Made by a program: the position numbers and the translations under genes. Shown here piece by piece: positions 45,939 to 60,008 of a stretch of 64,000 nt of DNA (position 1 is the first letter of the stretch; every line of letters begins with the position of its first letter). The stretch covers positions 3,869,882 to 3,933,881 of the forward strand of contig CM017568.1 in the NCBI GenBank assembly GCA_007844125.1. Direction: 5' to 3'. The notes under the pieces were generated by a model, which worked only from the letters and a program-made list of their open reading frames with translations, did no database searches and had not been told where the DNA came from. The DNA comes from Sinonovacula constricta (lineage: Eukaryota > Mollusca > Bivalvia > Cardiida > Solecurtidae).

Positions 45939-48214
45939 CGTACACTGGCGCATAGTTGCAGACGTGAAAATTGACCGTTCCACATCTTGCTAGCCCACAC
46001 CCAATCTTCATGGTTTTGGAATTCACAATCTAAACCAAGAGGAAAAACTAAATAACAAAAATGAAACATGGTTTAAGGCTGTCAAACATTGTGGCCTAAA
46101 AGAGAGGTTAATTAATATTTAGGTTTTAAATATATTTAAATGCCTTGTCTACGTTCATATTCAATCGTAATTCAACATTAAGGCACAAGAGACTAGCTGT
46201 AAGACAACATATTGAATGGTCGATCATGTTCTTGAACTGTTAAACGTGTCAAAAGACAAAACCTTGTGCTGTAGGAATGTTTGCAACTTCAAGCTTCGTT
46301 TAATAGAATATATGAAAATACCATCGTTTGGATTTACGACAGATGGTCGTAAAGCTATGTAGAACAGTTGGAATTGTAACCAAGAAACAAGCTATCAGTG
46401 GCAAATAAGCGATTTACACATTGCAACTAAAATATCTTAAAGACAATTAACTCCACTGACAGACAGACATACACAGAAATATTTTTTCGTAGCATACTTT
46501 TTCACTAGCCCCATGCAGTTAAGATAGGATTTACATATCGCAACCCAAAATGTCTCAATAACGATTAATTCCACTGACAAAAAATACACTTAAATACATA
46601 AATGTTTTTTTTCTTCATAGGACTCTTTTCCCTATCCCGGAAGTGGTGTCTGTACTTTTATTAAAGGGACAGAGTGGTATAATTCAATTCGTTATTATGC
46701 TATTCAGGTTATACACGTACTCGACTGTTATTAGCAGCCAGTTTAATGAAGTGATTTTAAAACTTAGTTACATACACAGGTTGTTATTATTGCAGACATA
46801 CAGCCAGTTCCGCTGCATAGAGGAAAGTTTGTTATGCATGACGGTACGTACTGCGCCCGGCACAAATATATGGTCGATACTGAGAAAGTTCAGGAAAGAG
46901 ATTGTAACTGAAATTAGCACTACAGCAATAAATGCACTCGTGTTTGACATTTTCTTCTTTTCAAATTTTTTATAGACTCGTGTGTTGTTGGGCTTTGCAG
47001 AAGTAACTTTTTCATGTGATAGGTCTAGGCAACTAAATGGGTACAGTTTCAATTATTAAAAAAATGCGAACAGATTAGTTTCATACACTTGCTTAAAACA
47101 ATAAAAGCACATTAACAAGTCCATTGCACCATGGGGTGATTGTGTACTGGTATCTACCAACGTTTTGACAGTCGCTAAGAGGTAAGAATTGTCAACCTAT
47201 AAGTCACAAGCCTTTTATCGAATCGGTCTCCTGTCTAAGCTGGGGAAACTTTAATGCGTCTCGGTAACCTAAAAACTTCAACCCTGCTGTTTATGCATTG
47301 ACATAACAATTGTTCCAACTTTGAGGTCAAGTTTGTCTACAGTACTATAAAAACAAAATGCTTGCTTCCATATAGGAAATATAACGCTCAAAAGTCACGT
47401 TTATGATGCATTAAAAATGCAACTTCAGTGCTTTGATTCTTTTTCATTTTCTTGCAATTTGAACAGTTTTAACAATTTTGCACTTTTCTTCTAAAATCAT
47501 CGAAGAAAACATTATGGAAAGTTAAGTATTTTATGTTTTAATAAGTGTACACTTTATTGAGAAAAAAAGGCTTTTCGAGAAAATAGTCACAATAAAAATC
47601 GGTTTATTAACAGTCGTAACAAAACACAAGCAATTTTCTAAACTGAAAGAGGATGAAATTTCTTTTGTTAATATTTATATTTCCAACTATTGCTATAATT
47701 CAATAAGAAATAACAAGATGAAAAATATTTGGTAACATGGGTATATAAGACATAACGAAGTTTAAGTGGTGGCCATATTGAAAAATGGCGACCCTCTTGA
47801 TTTCAATGTGTCTTATATTGGTTTTTGATAAGCATGCCCCATGCCAGCGTTTGTACAAAAATTATGTTTGCATCACAAAGTGCACGAATTTGCCTGAATA
47901 TGTATAATACCAGTAGATCTACGTAGTATTATTTGAGTGTTAACAGGTATAAATATTTTCAGTAAGTTAGGCGGTTTATTGTTACCAGATTACATGACAC
48001 TTGCCTGTGTATAATGTCCAACCTTGGAGAAGTTGTTCGTGGTGTTATAAACGAAATCCTTCACCTCAGCATTCCAATCTTTGATACAATCTACCCAAGA
48101 GCCGTACCCTTTACCGAGATTCTGACCAAGCGTGAATCGCCCTGTTGATATCATCATCATCATCATCAACAACAACATAATCATCACCAACATCATCATC
48201 ATCATCATCAACAT

Positions 48215-48259
<45 letters not shown>

Positions 48260-49542
48260 ATCATCATCATCATCATCGTCGTCATCGTCATCGCCATCGC
48301 CATCGCTATCATCATCGTCATCGCCTTCATCATCAGCAACATAATCATCATAATTATCATTATCAAAATTATCATCTTCATTATATTCATCAGCAGCATC
48401 GCCATCATCATCATAAACATCGTTTTCATCATAATCATCATCATCATCATCACAACCACCACCATCCCCTCCAAAACCACCATCAAATGTAAAACATATA
48501 CCTAACCAACAATGCAACAAGACCTTCTCGAATGTACGTGTTCTAAATTTGTTCACAAACTAGAATTACAACGTTTTAAAACGATAGCTTCCCCCCCCCC
48601 CCCCCCCCCCCCCACATGGGAAGGTTTTCCAGCTGACCTACGTATCGCCGTGGACTCTACGCAGACATTTGTCTTGGCACTCCTCCACCAAAAAGTGTTG
48701 GACGTCGCTTGTGTGGCCATACTTATGTAGCGGCAATGTGCTTTAAAACAGACAAGAACAAACACAACAAACCAACAAACCCGGGATGTTTCTGTTAAAC
48801 TGCTCGTCATGATCCAAGGCGCAAGTTTCGGCCCAAGCTTGTGCCACCGTGGCTATCTCATCGTCCCAGCTCTGCAACAAATTTATTGTTAATGTTGAGG
48901 AGGATGAGGAGGAGGAGGAGAAGGAGGAGGAGGATCGTGATTTGATATGATGATCATTATCATACTCATGATCCTCATGAGCATGATGATGATCATCATC
49001 ATCATCGTCACCATCATCACCGTTATAATCATCACCCTCAACAACAACAACAACAACAACAACATCGTCGTCGTCGTCGTTATTATATTATCATTCTCGT
49101 CCTCCTGCACCTTCTCACCATTACCACCACTACCACCACTTATACTGACACAACCACGGCTAGCACCAACACACTTCAGAGTTTATTTCTTGCTAAATGA
49201 AATTGCTTAATTTTAATGGAATGTTAAAGGGACACTTAGTCGAACAACCTTTTTAATGAGGATCTGCAGCTTAAGCTCCAATTGTTTAAACACTACAAAG
49301 CAAGTCTTATCCAGCCTACCAGTTTGATCATGTCTGCTGCTGGGGGTTGAACTTGGCTTCTGTAACGGTTATGTTCTTCGATGATCAGTGAGACATCACC
49401 CTGGTTCAATCCTGCTAGACAAATATGTCGATATTAGAAGTATCACCATCAATATATAGGACTTTAAAATGCATGATTGATGATGGAATTACTAAAAGAC
49501 TTGCGATTGCATGAATGATGGCAGAATTACGCCCCCTCCCCC

Positions 49543-49573
<31 letters not shown>

Positions 49574-52500
49574 AAGACTTCCCATCGTAGGACTGAATGA
49601 CGGAATTACACAAGGTTTATTATTCCGATTGCATGACTGATGGCGGAATTATTCAAGGAATTCCCAATGTCTTACTGATGACGGACTTATCCAAGGACCT
49701 CCGATTGTTTTATTACCAGACTTAAGATTGCAAGACTGAAGAGGTTTTATCCCCAGGATCTCCCATTGCAGGCGCGTTTCTGCCATTACGCACTTTACGC
49801 ACGTGCGTAACCTCCATTCGAAACATCGAAAAATCTAAAAGTACCAAAACACTAAGAAAGTCGATGCCTAACCCGTGTTAGAAATAAGATATTTTATTAC
49901 CGTAGTTTCTATGTTATAAAATCTTTTTACCACACCAATCAGGTCGAAAAGGTTTAAAATGATTAAACTTATGCACGTCAGGATTTTAGGAGTTCATATT
50001 TTGCGTTAAGTTCCTCGCATGTCCGCATTTTGCCTGTTATTCATTAGAAAAGAACCGAATGTATTCAAAAGTATTACTACAAAGGTTATTTCCCTTGTAA
50101 TTGTGCGTAGCCTTCAAAAACGGCCCAGACACGCGCCTGTCCCATTTGACCACTGATAAAAGAATGGCAGAATGGCCCAAGGACCTCCTGTTTTATGACT
50201 AATGGCTGAGAACTCCAGAACATTCTATTGTATGGCTGATTAATGAATTAACTCCAGGATTTTCAATTGTATGAATGGAAACTGAATTGCCACAAAGACA
50301 TTCCATTTTATGACAGTTGGCTGAATTATCCCCACAACATCCATTTGTATAACTGATGACTGAATAACCCCAAGGACATCCCATTGTAGGACTGATGACT
50401 GAATAACCCCCAGGATATCCCATTGTAGGACTGATGACTGAATAACCCCCAGGACATCCCATTGTAGGACTGATGACTGAATAACCCCCAGGACATCCCA
50501 TTGTATAACTGATGACTGAATAACCCCAAGGACATCCCATTGTAACTGATGACTGAATATCCCCAGGACATCCCATTGTATAACTAATGACTGAATTACC
50601 CCAGGATATCATGTATAACTGATGACTGAATTACCCCAGGATCCCATTGTATAACTGTGACAGAATTACCCCCAGGATATCCCATGGTATAACTGATGAC
50701 TGAATTACCCCCAGGATATCCCATTGAATAACTATGACTGAATACCCCAGGACATCCCATTGTATAACTAATGACTAATTACCCCCAGGAATCCCATTGT
50801 ATAACTGATGACTGCATTAGCCCCCAGGATATCCCATTGTATAACTGATGACTGAATAACCCCCCCCCCGGATATCCCATTGTATATCTAATGACTGAAT
50901 TACCCCCAGGATATCCATGGTATAACTGATGACTGAATTACCCCCCAGGATCCCATTGTATAACTAATGACTGAATTACCCCCAGGATATCCCATTGTAT
51001 AACTGATGACTGAATTGCCCCCAGGACATCCCATTGTATAACTAATGACTGAATTACCCCCAGGATATCCCATTGTATAACTGATAACTGAATAACCCCC
51101 AGGACATCCCATTGTATAACTAATGACTGAATTATCCCCAGGACATCCCATTGTATAACTAATGACTGAATTACCCCCAGGATATCCCATGGTATAACTG
51201 ATGACTGAATTACCCCCAGGATATCCCATGGTATAACTGTTGACAGAATTACCCCCAGGATATCCCATGGTATAACTGATGACTGAATTACCCCCAGGAT
51301 ATCCCATTGAATAACTGATGACTGAATAACCCCCAGGACATCCCATTGTATAACTAATGACTAAATTACCCCCAGGATATCCCATTGTATAACTGATGAC
51401 TGAATTACCCCCCATGATATCCCATTGTATAACTAATGACTGAATTACCCCCAAGGATATCCCATTGTATAACTGATGACTGAATTACCCCCCCCCCCCC
51501 CCCCCCCAGGATATCCCATTGTATAACCGATGACTGAATTACTCCCAGGATATCCCATTGTATAACTTATGACTGAATTACCCCCAGGATATCCCATTGT
51601 ATAACTGATGACTGAATTACCCCCAGGACATCCCATTGTATAACTGATGACTGAATTACCCCCAGGATATCCCATTGTATAACTAATGACTGAATTACCC
51701 CCAGCATATCCCATTGTATAACTGATGACTGAATTACCCCTAGGACATCCCATTGTATAAGTCATGACATTGCTGGTACTGTTTCTATTGTGTACAATAA
51801 CGAACTATTTCAAAATGTGAGTGAATTTACGTATTTAGGTGTTACTCTGAAATCGAATTGTTGTTTTTACCAATCACAAAAATACCTGGCTGATAAAGCA
51901 TTAAAAGCGACATTCTCTTTAAACTCCTTGTTCGATTTTATGTCTCTAAATACAGTAGATAAGTTAAAATTGTTCGATAGTATGATTCTTCCCATTTTAT
52001 GTTATGGGAGTGAAATTTGGGGTTTTCATAAGTCAGGTGACATCGAACGCGTCCACATTAAATTCCTTAAGCAAATTCTGTCAGTCAGCCAAAAAACATG
52101 CAACAACTCTGTCTATGGTGAACTGGGTAGATTCCCGTTGTTGACTATACGAAAAGTCCGTTTAATTAAGTATTGGTTTAAACTTAACAAATATCCCAAT
52201 TCCCTACAGTACAGACTCGCTTTTTTAACTGACAATGAAGGTAATTTCATATTAAAGTGGACAAAAAATATAAAAATGTTGTTTGAAAACCTAGGCTTGT
52301 CATATATTTTCAACAACAGATTGTGTAGTAATAACTGTGTTAATCTTGCTGTACAGAGAATACTAGACCAATATGTTCAGTGTTGGTTTAATTCGATTGA
52401 ACATTCTAGAAAACTAGAAACATTTTGTCTTGTTAAGAATACATTTGGATTTGAGCCCTACATTGATATTATCGATAATAATCAACACCGTATTGCTTAT

Positions 52501-53802
52501 AGTCGTATTAGATTATCATGCCATAAACTTGCTATTGAAGAAGGTCGTTATAAAAACATAGAAAGATACAATAGAATTTGTAAATTGTGTAATATGAAGG
52601 TAGTGGAAAACGAATACCATTTCGTCTTAGTATGTCCGTTTTTTAGAGATTTAAGAAGTTTATTTCTGCCCTCTTATCTTTGCTCTTTTCCTACAATTCA
52701 TAAATTTAAATTATTATTCCAGAGCAGGAAACCATCTTTAATTAAGAACCTTTCTAAATTTATATATCTGTCTTTTTCTAAAAGGGAAACTACACTCCAA
52801 CTTAATAATAAATAATCGATACTTGTTTATTTATATTTATATTGTTACTGTAAAATCCATCTTGACCTTTTTTGCATTTGTATTTGTAAATGCTCATTTC
52901 ACACTTTTCTCTCTTTGAACAAATATCTGTTTACTTATTGACGCTATGTTATGATGTTCTGGCAATGAACTACATGTTTATGCCAATAAATAAATAAATA
53001 AATAAATTGAATTGAAATTGACTGAATTACATCCAGGACATCCCATCGTATAACTAATGACTGAATTACCCCCAGGATATCCCATTGTATAACTGATGAC
53101 TGAATTACCCCCAGAATATCCCATTGTATAACTAATGACTGAATTATCCCCAGGACATCCCATTGTATAACTAATGACTGAATTACCCCCAGGACATCCT
53201 ATTGCATAATTAATGACTGAATTACTCCCAGTAATATAAACTGATATACCCCCAGGACACACCATTGTACGACTGATTACGAAATTACTCCAGCCCTTCC
53301 CATTGTACGACTGACGACGGAAATAATCCCCATCCCACTTCAGCACTTCCCATTGTACGTCTAATGGCGAAATTACCTCAGGATTTCCCATTGTATGACT
53401 GATGATGGAATTACTCCAGGACTTCAGTTCGTATGACTGATGACGGAATTACCTCTAGGACATCCTATTGTATATATGATGGCTGAATTACCCTCAGGAC
53501 ATCGCATTGTCTGATCCATGACTGAATTATACCCAGGGCTTGATATTGTATGAACGACGACGGAATTGAGTGCATTTTAGGTCGCGACCTACCTGCAGAA
53601 ATGACCGAAGAAGATGGCGGTCGACAGGCGGAGTGTGTTTTGAGAATGGCAAATTTGTCGCTGCACGGCTTAGACTGTACAGATAAAACAAGGAGTATTC
53701 TTATTGTAAGCATAGTTAAGCATCATCTTAATAATCTTCTTAATTATCCTCATTCTCGTTATCCCCAAAATCATTATCATCATCATTACCAACAACACCA
53801 CT

Positions 53803-53861
<59 letters not shown>

Positions 53862-54976
53862 TTCCACCACCACAATCATCATCATCATCATCATCGTCAT
53901 CAGTCATCATTTATCATTCACCATTCATCGTTCGGTATAATTCATTATTACTCCTCAAGATCAAATCAGCTCATAGTAACAACAACAACTTACATTTTTA
54001 TTGCCAGAACGTTTCATTTGATGGTGAAATTGTTGTCCTCGCTTTCGAGGTGTAGATTATCTCAAGAAAAAGCCTTAGCTTCACTATTACATATTATGTA
54101 TTAACCGAAATTGGACTTCAGCTATATTTTGACATCATGAACTTACTTATACAACAAGATGTGAATTTAATTCACTGATTCCTTCAAAGGTCTTCGAAAC
54201 TATAAAATTCGAAGATAATGGGCTCATAGCTATCAAGTGGATAGAAATCAATTGTAACCACCCTCGTAATTGTAGTTTTAATTATCCTCGAATGAAGTGG
54301 ATTAACCAACAATTAACACGCCTTTTTTCACTTACCTCAGTTTTTTCCTGTGATCGAGCCACTGTGATAAAAAAAAACAGAAAAAAATATGTATAGCTTG
54401 ACAGGCAATAAGTGTGTCCAATAATCAGTTTTATTTTTTTACAGCCTTTCAAACAGTTATAAATTGTATGTTAGTCTCAGATAACAAGAAATAAAATTTG
54501 CCATTAACTGCGTTTTTATTAAAAAAAGGAATACAATTAACTTGGTTTATACTGTATTGTAATAATATAGGATATTAAAAGAAAAATGCCATTATATGTG
54601 TGACATTGAAGTCCAAGATAACAGCACTAGAAATTATGAAAAAATAGTATTTTCCTTTAGTCAATAGTAAGTTCAAGCGGCTAGTTTGTTTGGGTTTTTT
54701 GTTTGTTTGTTTTTGTTGTTGTTGTTGTTGTTCTTGTTGTTGTTGTTTTTATCTTTATTTTCACCTAACTGTAACACAGATTACGTTAGTGTTAGTAAGC
54801 AGTTTGACATATCGCGAGATATATGAGCACATCATATAGCGAATACAACTTAGTAAATAATAATGTGTAATAAGTAAGCTATGTTGAGACCAAACTCCCC
54901 GCAGTGATTACTTCCCTTGACAGTACATTATATCACTGCCACCAGCAAGTTTTTCGCCCAAATACAGGCGGATAGT

Positions 54977-55020
<44 letters not shown>

Positions 55021-58000
55021 CTGGACTTATCTCCTCAAAATATAGCATATTTCCTTTAAAAATATTGATTTTGTCACATTAAAAATAAAAAGTAACTTAA
55101 AATATGAAAAAATATGAAATTATGAAAGTCAAACGTGGCGTGTTTATGGAGGCCGCCATGTTTACTTCACGTGATACTCTATCGTCACGTGATCCTTACT
55201 GGGGGCAGAGATTTAAGTAGCAACGCGTGACGTAATCGCTGTGAGGAGATTGTGTAGAGACTTGATGTCATGCGCTTATTTCGGGTTCCGGCTTGAAAAC
55301 GTTTAGGGTATGACTAAGGCCTTCATTATTCCTCGCGTTAATTTGCTTTATAAAATTGCCACATTAGTGAAAATCCTTTATCTTACCTCTCCAAGGGATT
55401 TTCAGATGAATTGTATAGAAGCGTAAGTTTTAATTTCTTGTAATTTCTTTGTGGTCCAAAAATTGAAAGCTATACACCATTGGAAAGCTCTTAAAATTCA
55501 TATTTTTTTAAATTAAATATTTTTATAGTTAGATAAATGCACAATGAATTAATACACAGAAATAAATAAAATTAATGGCTCAGCTTTAAAACAAAATAAA
55601 CAGTGTATCTTTTTTGGTTGTATTTTTTTACCTTCTAAAATATCCAAATATATATTTGATATTTTAAATACTTCATAAAAGCTGTTAAATTTGATATAAA
55701 ATTCAGAAAAATAGACTGAAAAATAAAAACACAGCGGTGAGTTTAATGCAGCACATACTTCCAGATTTCGGCCTGCATTAGCTTTTTGCCATCAAAGATG
55801 GCTGCCTTTGAACTGTCTTATCAGTGCTAATGACATCACATGGAAACTATTTGTACATGCCATTCGACAATCCTTAATGTCTCGTGCAATCAACTAGAGC
55901 ACACGATCCGCTACGTTAGGATTTGATACGTGTTATCTTCTGGTGACCTTTCATTCGGCCAATCAGAGCCGTGCTTTCTAGATTCTGAATTTCCTCACTA
56001 AACACTGGGAAACCCAGTTGCGATTGTCACATGTAGTAAACATCATTACCCCACAGAGTTGTCAAAATTGCCGATACACATGTAAAACACATTTGTGTTT
56101 TGATCGGTGTTTAATTTGTGGATTTGCGTACCAAAGCAGAGAAATCACACTGATACAGTGGAATGAAACAAGGTTTCTGACTGGCCAGTCTGTAGAAACA
56201 CGGCGCTTAATCTATGAATAGCAAGTTGGAATACAGAAAATCCTAGAGAGCCATTCATAATGGGTAAATCCACTCATTACCAATGGCTCTGTCGGATTTT
56301 CGTTTGCATTAGTCAGATTGTGTCCCATGCGACATTATGCGCAAGGCATACAGTCTGTGTCAAAGAGCGCTTATTAAAATATGTGTAATAGTGCATCCAT
56401 TCCGGCGCTTGCATTGTTTACCAAACGACATTTTGATGCACCAGCTTTTTAGTTCGATATTTTAAGTCATAAGAATAAAATGTGTTCGTTGATTTGATGG
56501 TGATGTATAATAAAATAAATATCACATCCCACCGAGGGTGAGAGAAATGTTCACACTTGACAAGTTCACGTTAACCTCAGTTAAGGCCTCGGTTGAAATT
56601 CCTTGTCTCTGGTGAACATTGTGTTCTATCACACTCTGTGAGATGTGCTGTAATATAAAAGCAGATGAAACAGTGTACTTTATTGCTGTTAAAAGAACTC
56701 TCTGTTTAGTGACAAAACGAATATACCTAAGTCAAGGAGCTGAAGGCATAAAAATGTTTTCGAGTATGGCCAACAGCAAAACAAAATAAGAGTGGAATTG
56801 TCTTTATTTTAAAACTTTTAACATATTACGCACTGAATATTTGCACATTAGTGGCTCTGGTGGAAATACCAAATCCATACAACCAATATATTAATTTATC
56901 CATACAACCAATATATTGACTTATCCATTCAACCAATATATTGACTTATCCATTCAACCAATCTATTGACTTATCCATACAACCAATATATTGACTTATC
57001 CATACAACCAATATATTGACTTATCTATACATCCAATATATTGACTTATCCATACAACCAATATATTGACTTATCCATACAACCAATCTATTGACTTATC
57101 CATACAACCAATATATTGACTTATCCATACAACCAATATATTGACTTATCCATACAATCAATATATTGACTTATCCATACAACCAATATATTGACTTATC
57201 CATGCAACCAATATATTGACTTATCTATACATCCAATATACTGATTTATCCATACAACCAATACACATAAATTTACTTATCCTTGCAATCCATATATTGA
57301 TATATCCATATGCACGAAAATACGCAGACTTAGTTTTTGGAACCAACCATCAGGAGTTTGGAACCACTTGGCCACAAATGCATGGATAAAGTTACTAAGT
57401 TATACCGGTTCTTCAAAAAGAAAACACTTCTTAATGCCAATAAATTGGTTACAAAAGTATGTCATTAAAAATGATACGAAGTCTATATTTAGCGGAACTC
57501 AACACTCGGATTTCGTGGAACGGATCATTGTGGCGGGATTCCTAAAACGACCAGCGTCCTCGGTATAAAAATTGTGCTTTAAATTAAGGTTGAACCCTGA
57601 TTTGGTAGAGTTGATCATTATGGCGGATTTTCTCTTAAACGACCAGTGTCCTCGGTATTACATCGTGACGTAAATCAAGGTTGAGCCTGGTAGAGCGTAT
57701 CAATGTGGCGGGTTTTCACGTAAACGACATGTCTCCTGTATGAAATCAAGGTTGAGCTTGGTTTTGACGAAGCGGATCGTCGTGGCGAGTTCCCTTGTAA
57801 ATGACGCGTATCCTCAGTATTAAATTGTGACGTAAATGAAGGCTGGCCTCAAATTTTATCGGGCGGATCTTTATAATTTCGGAATAGCAATTCAGGCTAG
57901 ACTTTATTGTTACGTTGTTTATGAATTCCTCATTTCAATACAACATAATTTTGAAGACTGATTGTAAAATATTCTCAAGCAATTTAAGGTTGTGTTGCAC

Positions 58001-59977
58001 TGTGAGCAAGTTGTTAATTGGCGACGCACTATGGAATGCTCACTGAAATTTACACATAAGGAAAGTTTGTTTTGCGGACTTTCTAACACTGATAAAATAC
58101 GGGTACTAATTCGGTAAACGCCGTTCTCTTCTATTTATATGTTTATTTTTATTTTAATTATTTTTGTGTGTCTGTAAATTTCATGCAAAAATGGCATGTG
58201 TTTCTTAGTAACGAAACAGTCCATAGCCAGAAAAAAATCTAAACGATCCATTGTGCATGCGCGGTATAATCTGACTTTAGATTCAATGTTTTAGCAACAT
58301 GTAATGGTACTGGCATCATACATAAACGATTTCAGTAAGGACTGTGCAACTGTAAAAAAGCATTTCCAGTGCTGCCTGCGTGCATGAAGGCTTTTATAGT
58401 ATCTCTGAAGTGTTTGTGGTCAAGAGATTATGTTTTTGGACCCTGGATCGGGCTGGGTGGGGCGATTCAAACACTTGCCCAAGTGTCAAGACAAGATTTC
58501 AAAAGGACCTTATTAAAGATTCGGATGATTAATTCACTTGCATAAGAGAAACATGCAATACAAAGAAAGCATTAATAATATGCTTGAAGTGTTGGTCAAG
58601 AGGTTAAGGTTATGGACTCGGGAAGGAGGTTTCCTACAGATCCTAGACCTGACATGAGGGTTTGTTTCTTGTCCAAGACTTTTCTTACATTTTTGCAAAT
58701 ATTGAATATGTTTAAACTAATTATTGCTTCCTTACACACAGATTTACTAAAAAGCAGTATCCATCTTGGATATTATAAAATATTGTTTTTCATAAGTCAG
58801 ATTACTTTTGTGGTATTTCGGTCCTATATTGAATGACATACTACCTTTCTTTTGTCAGCAATTTGTGCCAAGTTTTATTCTTAATATCAGTTCAGTGTGT
58901 GATTATAAACCACAGTAGAACATAGTTACGTAATAACATTGCATTGTTACAACATAAGTTCCATCGATCATACCAGATCGTTCTTTTTGACTGTTTCTCT
59001 CAGTTTGTCTTCCTCCATTTCACTTTAAATGTGTGGAGTAAGTTAAGTACCTTTGTATACATAACCCAGATACAAAAATGCTTTTATACAAAACAACATT
59101 GAAAATAAATTATAAGATACTAAGAAAGAACAAGAATAAAACAAACATGCCATGTTCCCGGAAAATTCTATAAGAACAATAGTTATTTGTGTAATAGGAT
59201 ACTGCTGCACATAGGCAATTTCTACTTGTACACTTTAGTTTTACAATTAATGATAATAATTTTGGCAACTTTTTTCTACATATGTATCATCTTGGAAAAC
59301 CTGTTAATGTGTCGGCTTTCATACAATGTATATCTTATTCGGTTTTAAACAGTTTTCTGGTCTTAGGAGTATTCGTTATATTCACCTTTTCTCGAGATTT
59401 ATAGTGTACTGAAAATTTTCTAAGTAAAACCATAACTTTTCAAATATGTCTTATCTAGTTTCTCCCATACTGTTTAACCTATATACCTGTTCCAGTGTTT
59501 GCGTCGCCTTTGATGCTTGCATCAACCACTTTTCTTGTTACTTAGTAGTAATGATATGCTCTAGAAGGTTAAACTTTGAACTGCCAAAAGCGCAGTAATA
59601 ATTTCTTTGTTAAAATTGAAATTCTTAAGTTGGTTAATTCAGGATCAGGTGATAGCATAAGATACTAGCACAACCAGTCTAACATGGGATGAAGTTAGAA
59701 TCGATTAAAGAACAATAAAAATATTGTGGAAAATGTAATTGAATTCTCAATCCCAAGTCATGTAACAATGAAGTAATTTGAGTCACATGTTACTAGCAAC
59801 TTAGTCATATTTTTGCCCAAATTGCTTACTTACTTTGAAAACAGCATTATATCATTACAACGACGTAAATTCAACGAAGCCTAAAACCCTTAATTTATCA
59901 AGTAAGGACGTTTTCTATGAGAAGATTGTACACATTAGTCATTAGTCCCTTCCCAAGAATGATTGTAATCTTCTTCC

Positions 59978-60008
<31 letters not shown>

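Noticed and set aside
47990..48556. 188-codon Asp/Met-rich minus-strand frame as a single gene
   Set aside because: Only its last part (48141-48005) is real, as a CAP exon. The acidic and poly-Met portions are the (CAT)n microsatellite read through.
50199..51765. Gly/Tyr/Ser-rich minus-strand frames
   Set aside because: These are phases of the 39-bp minisatellite and show no independent coding evidence.
53550..54104. 184-codon His-rich + strand frame
   Set aside because: The poly-His is the (CAT)n microsatellite. The real signal here is a minus-strand CAP exon at 53593-53674.
56018..56221. 67-codon frame with several Cys that resembles a zinc finger at first sight
   Set aside because: Spacing of Cys/His does not fit a known finger, there are no splice sites or homology, and it lies in intron 1 on the opposite strand.
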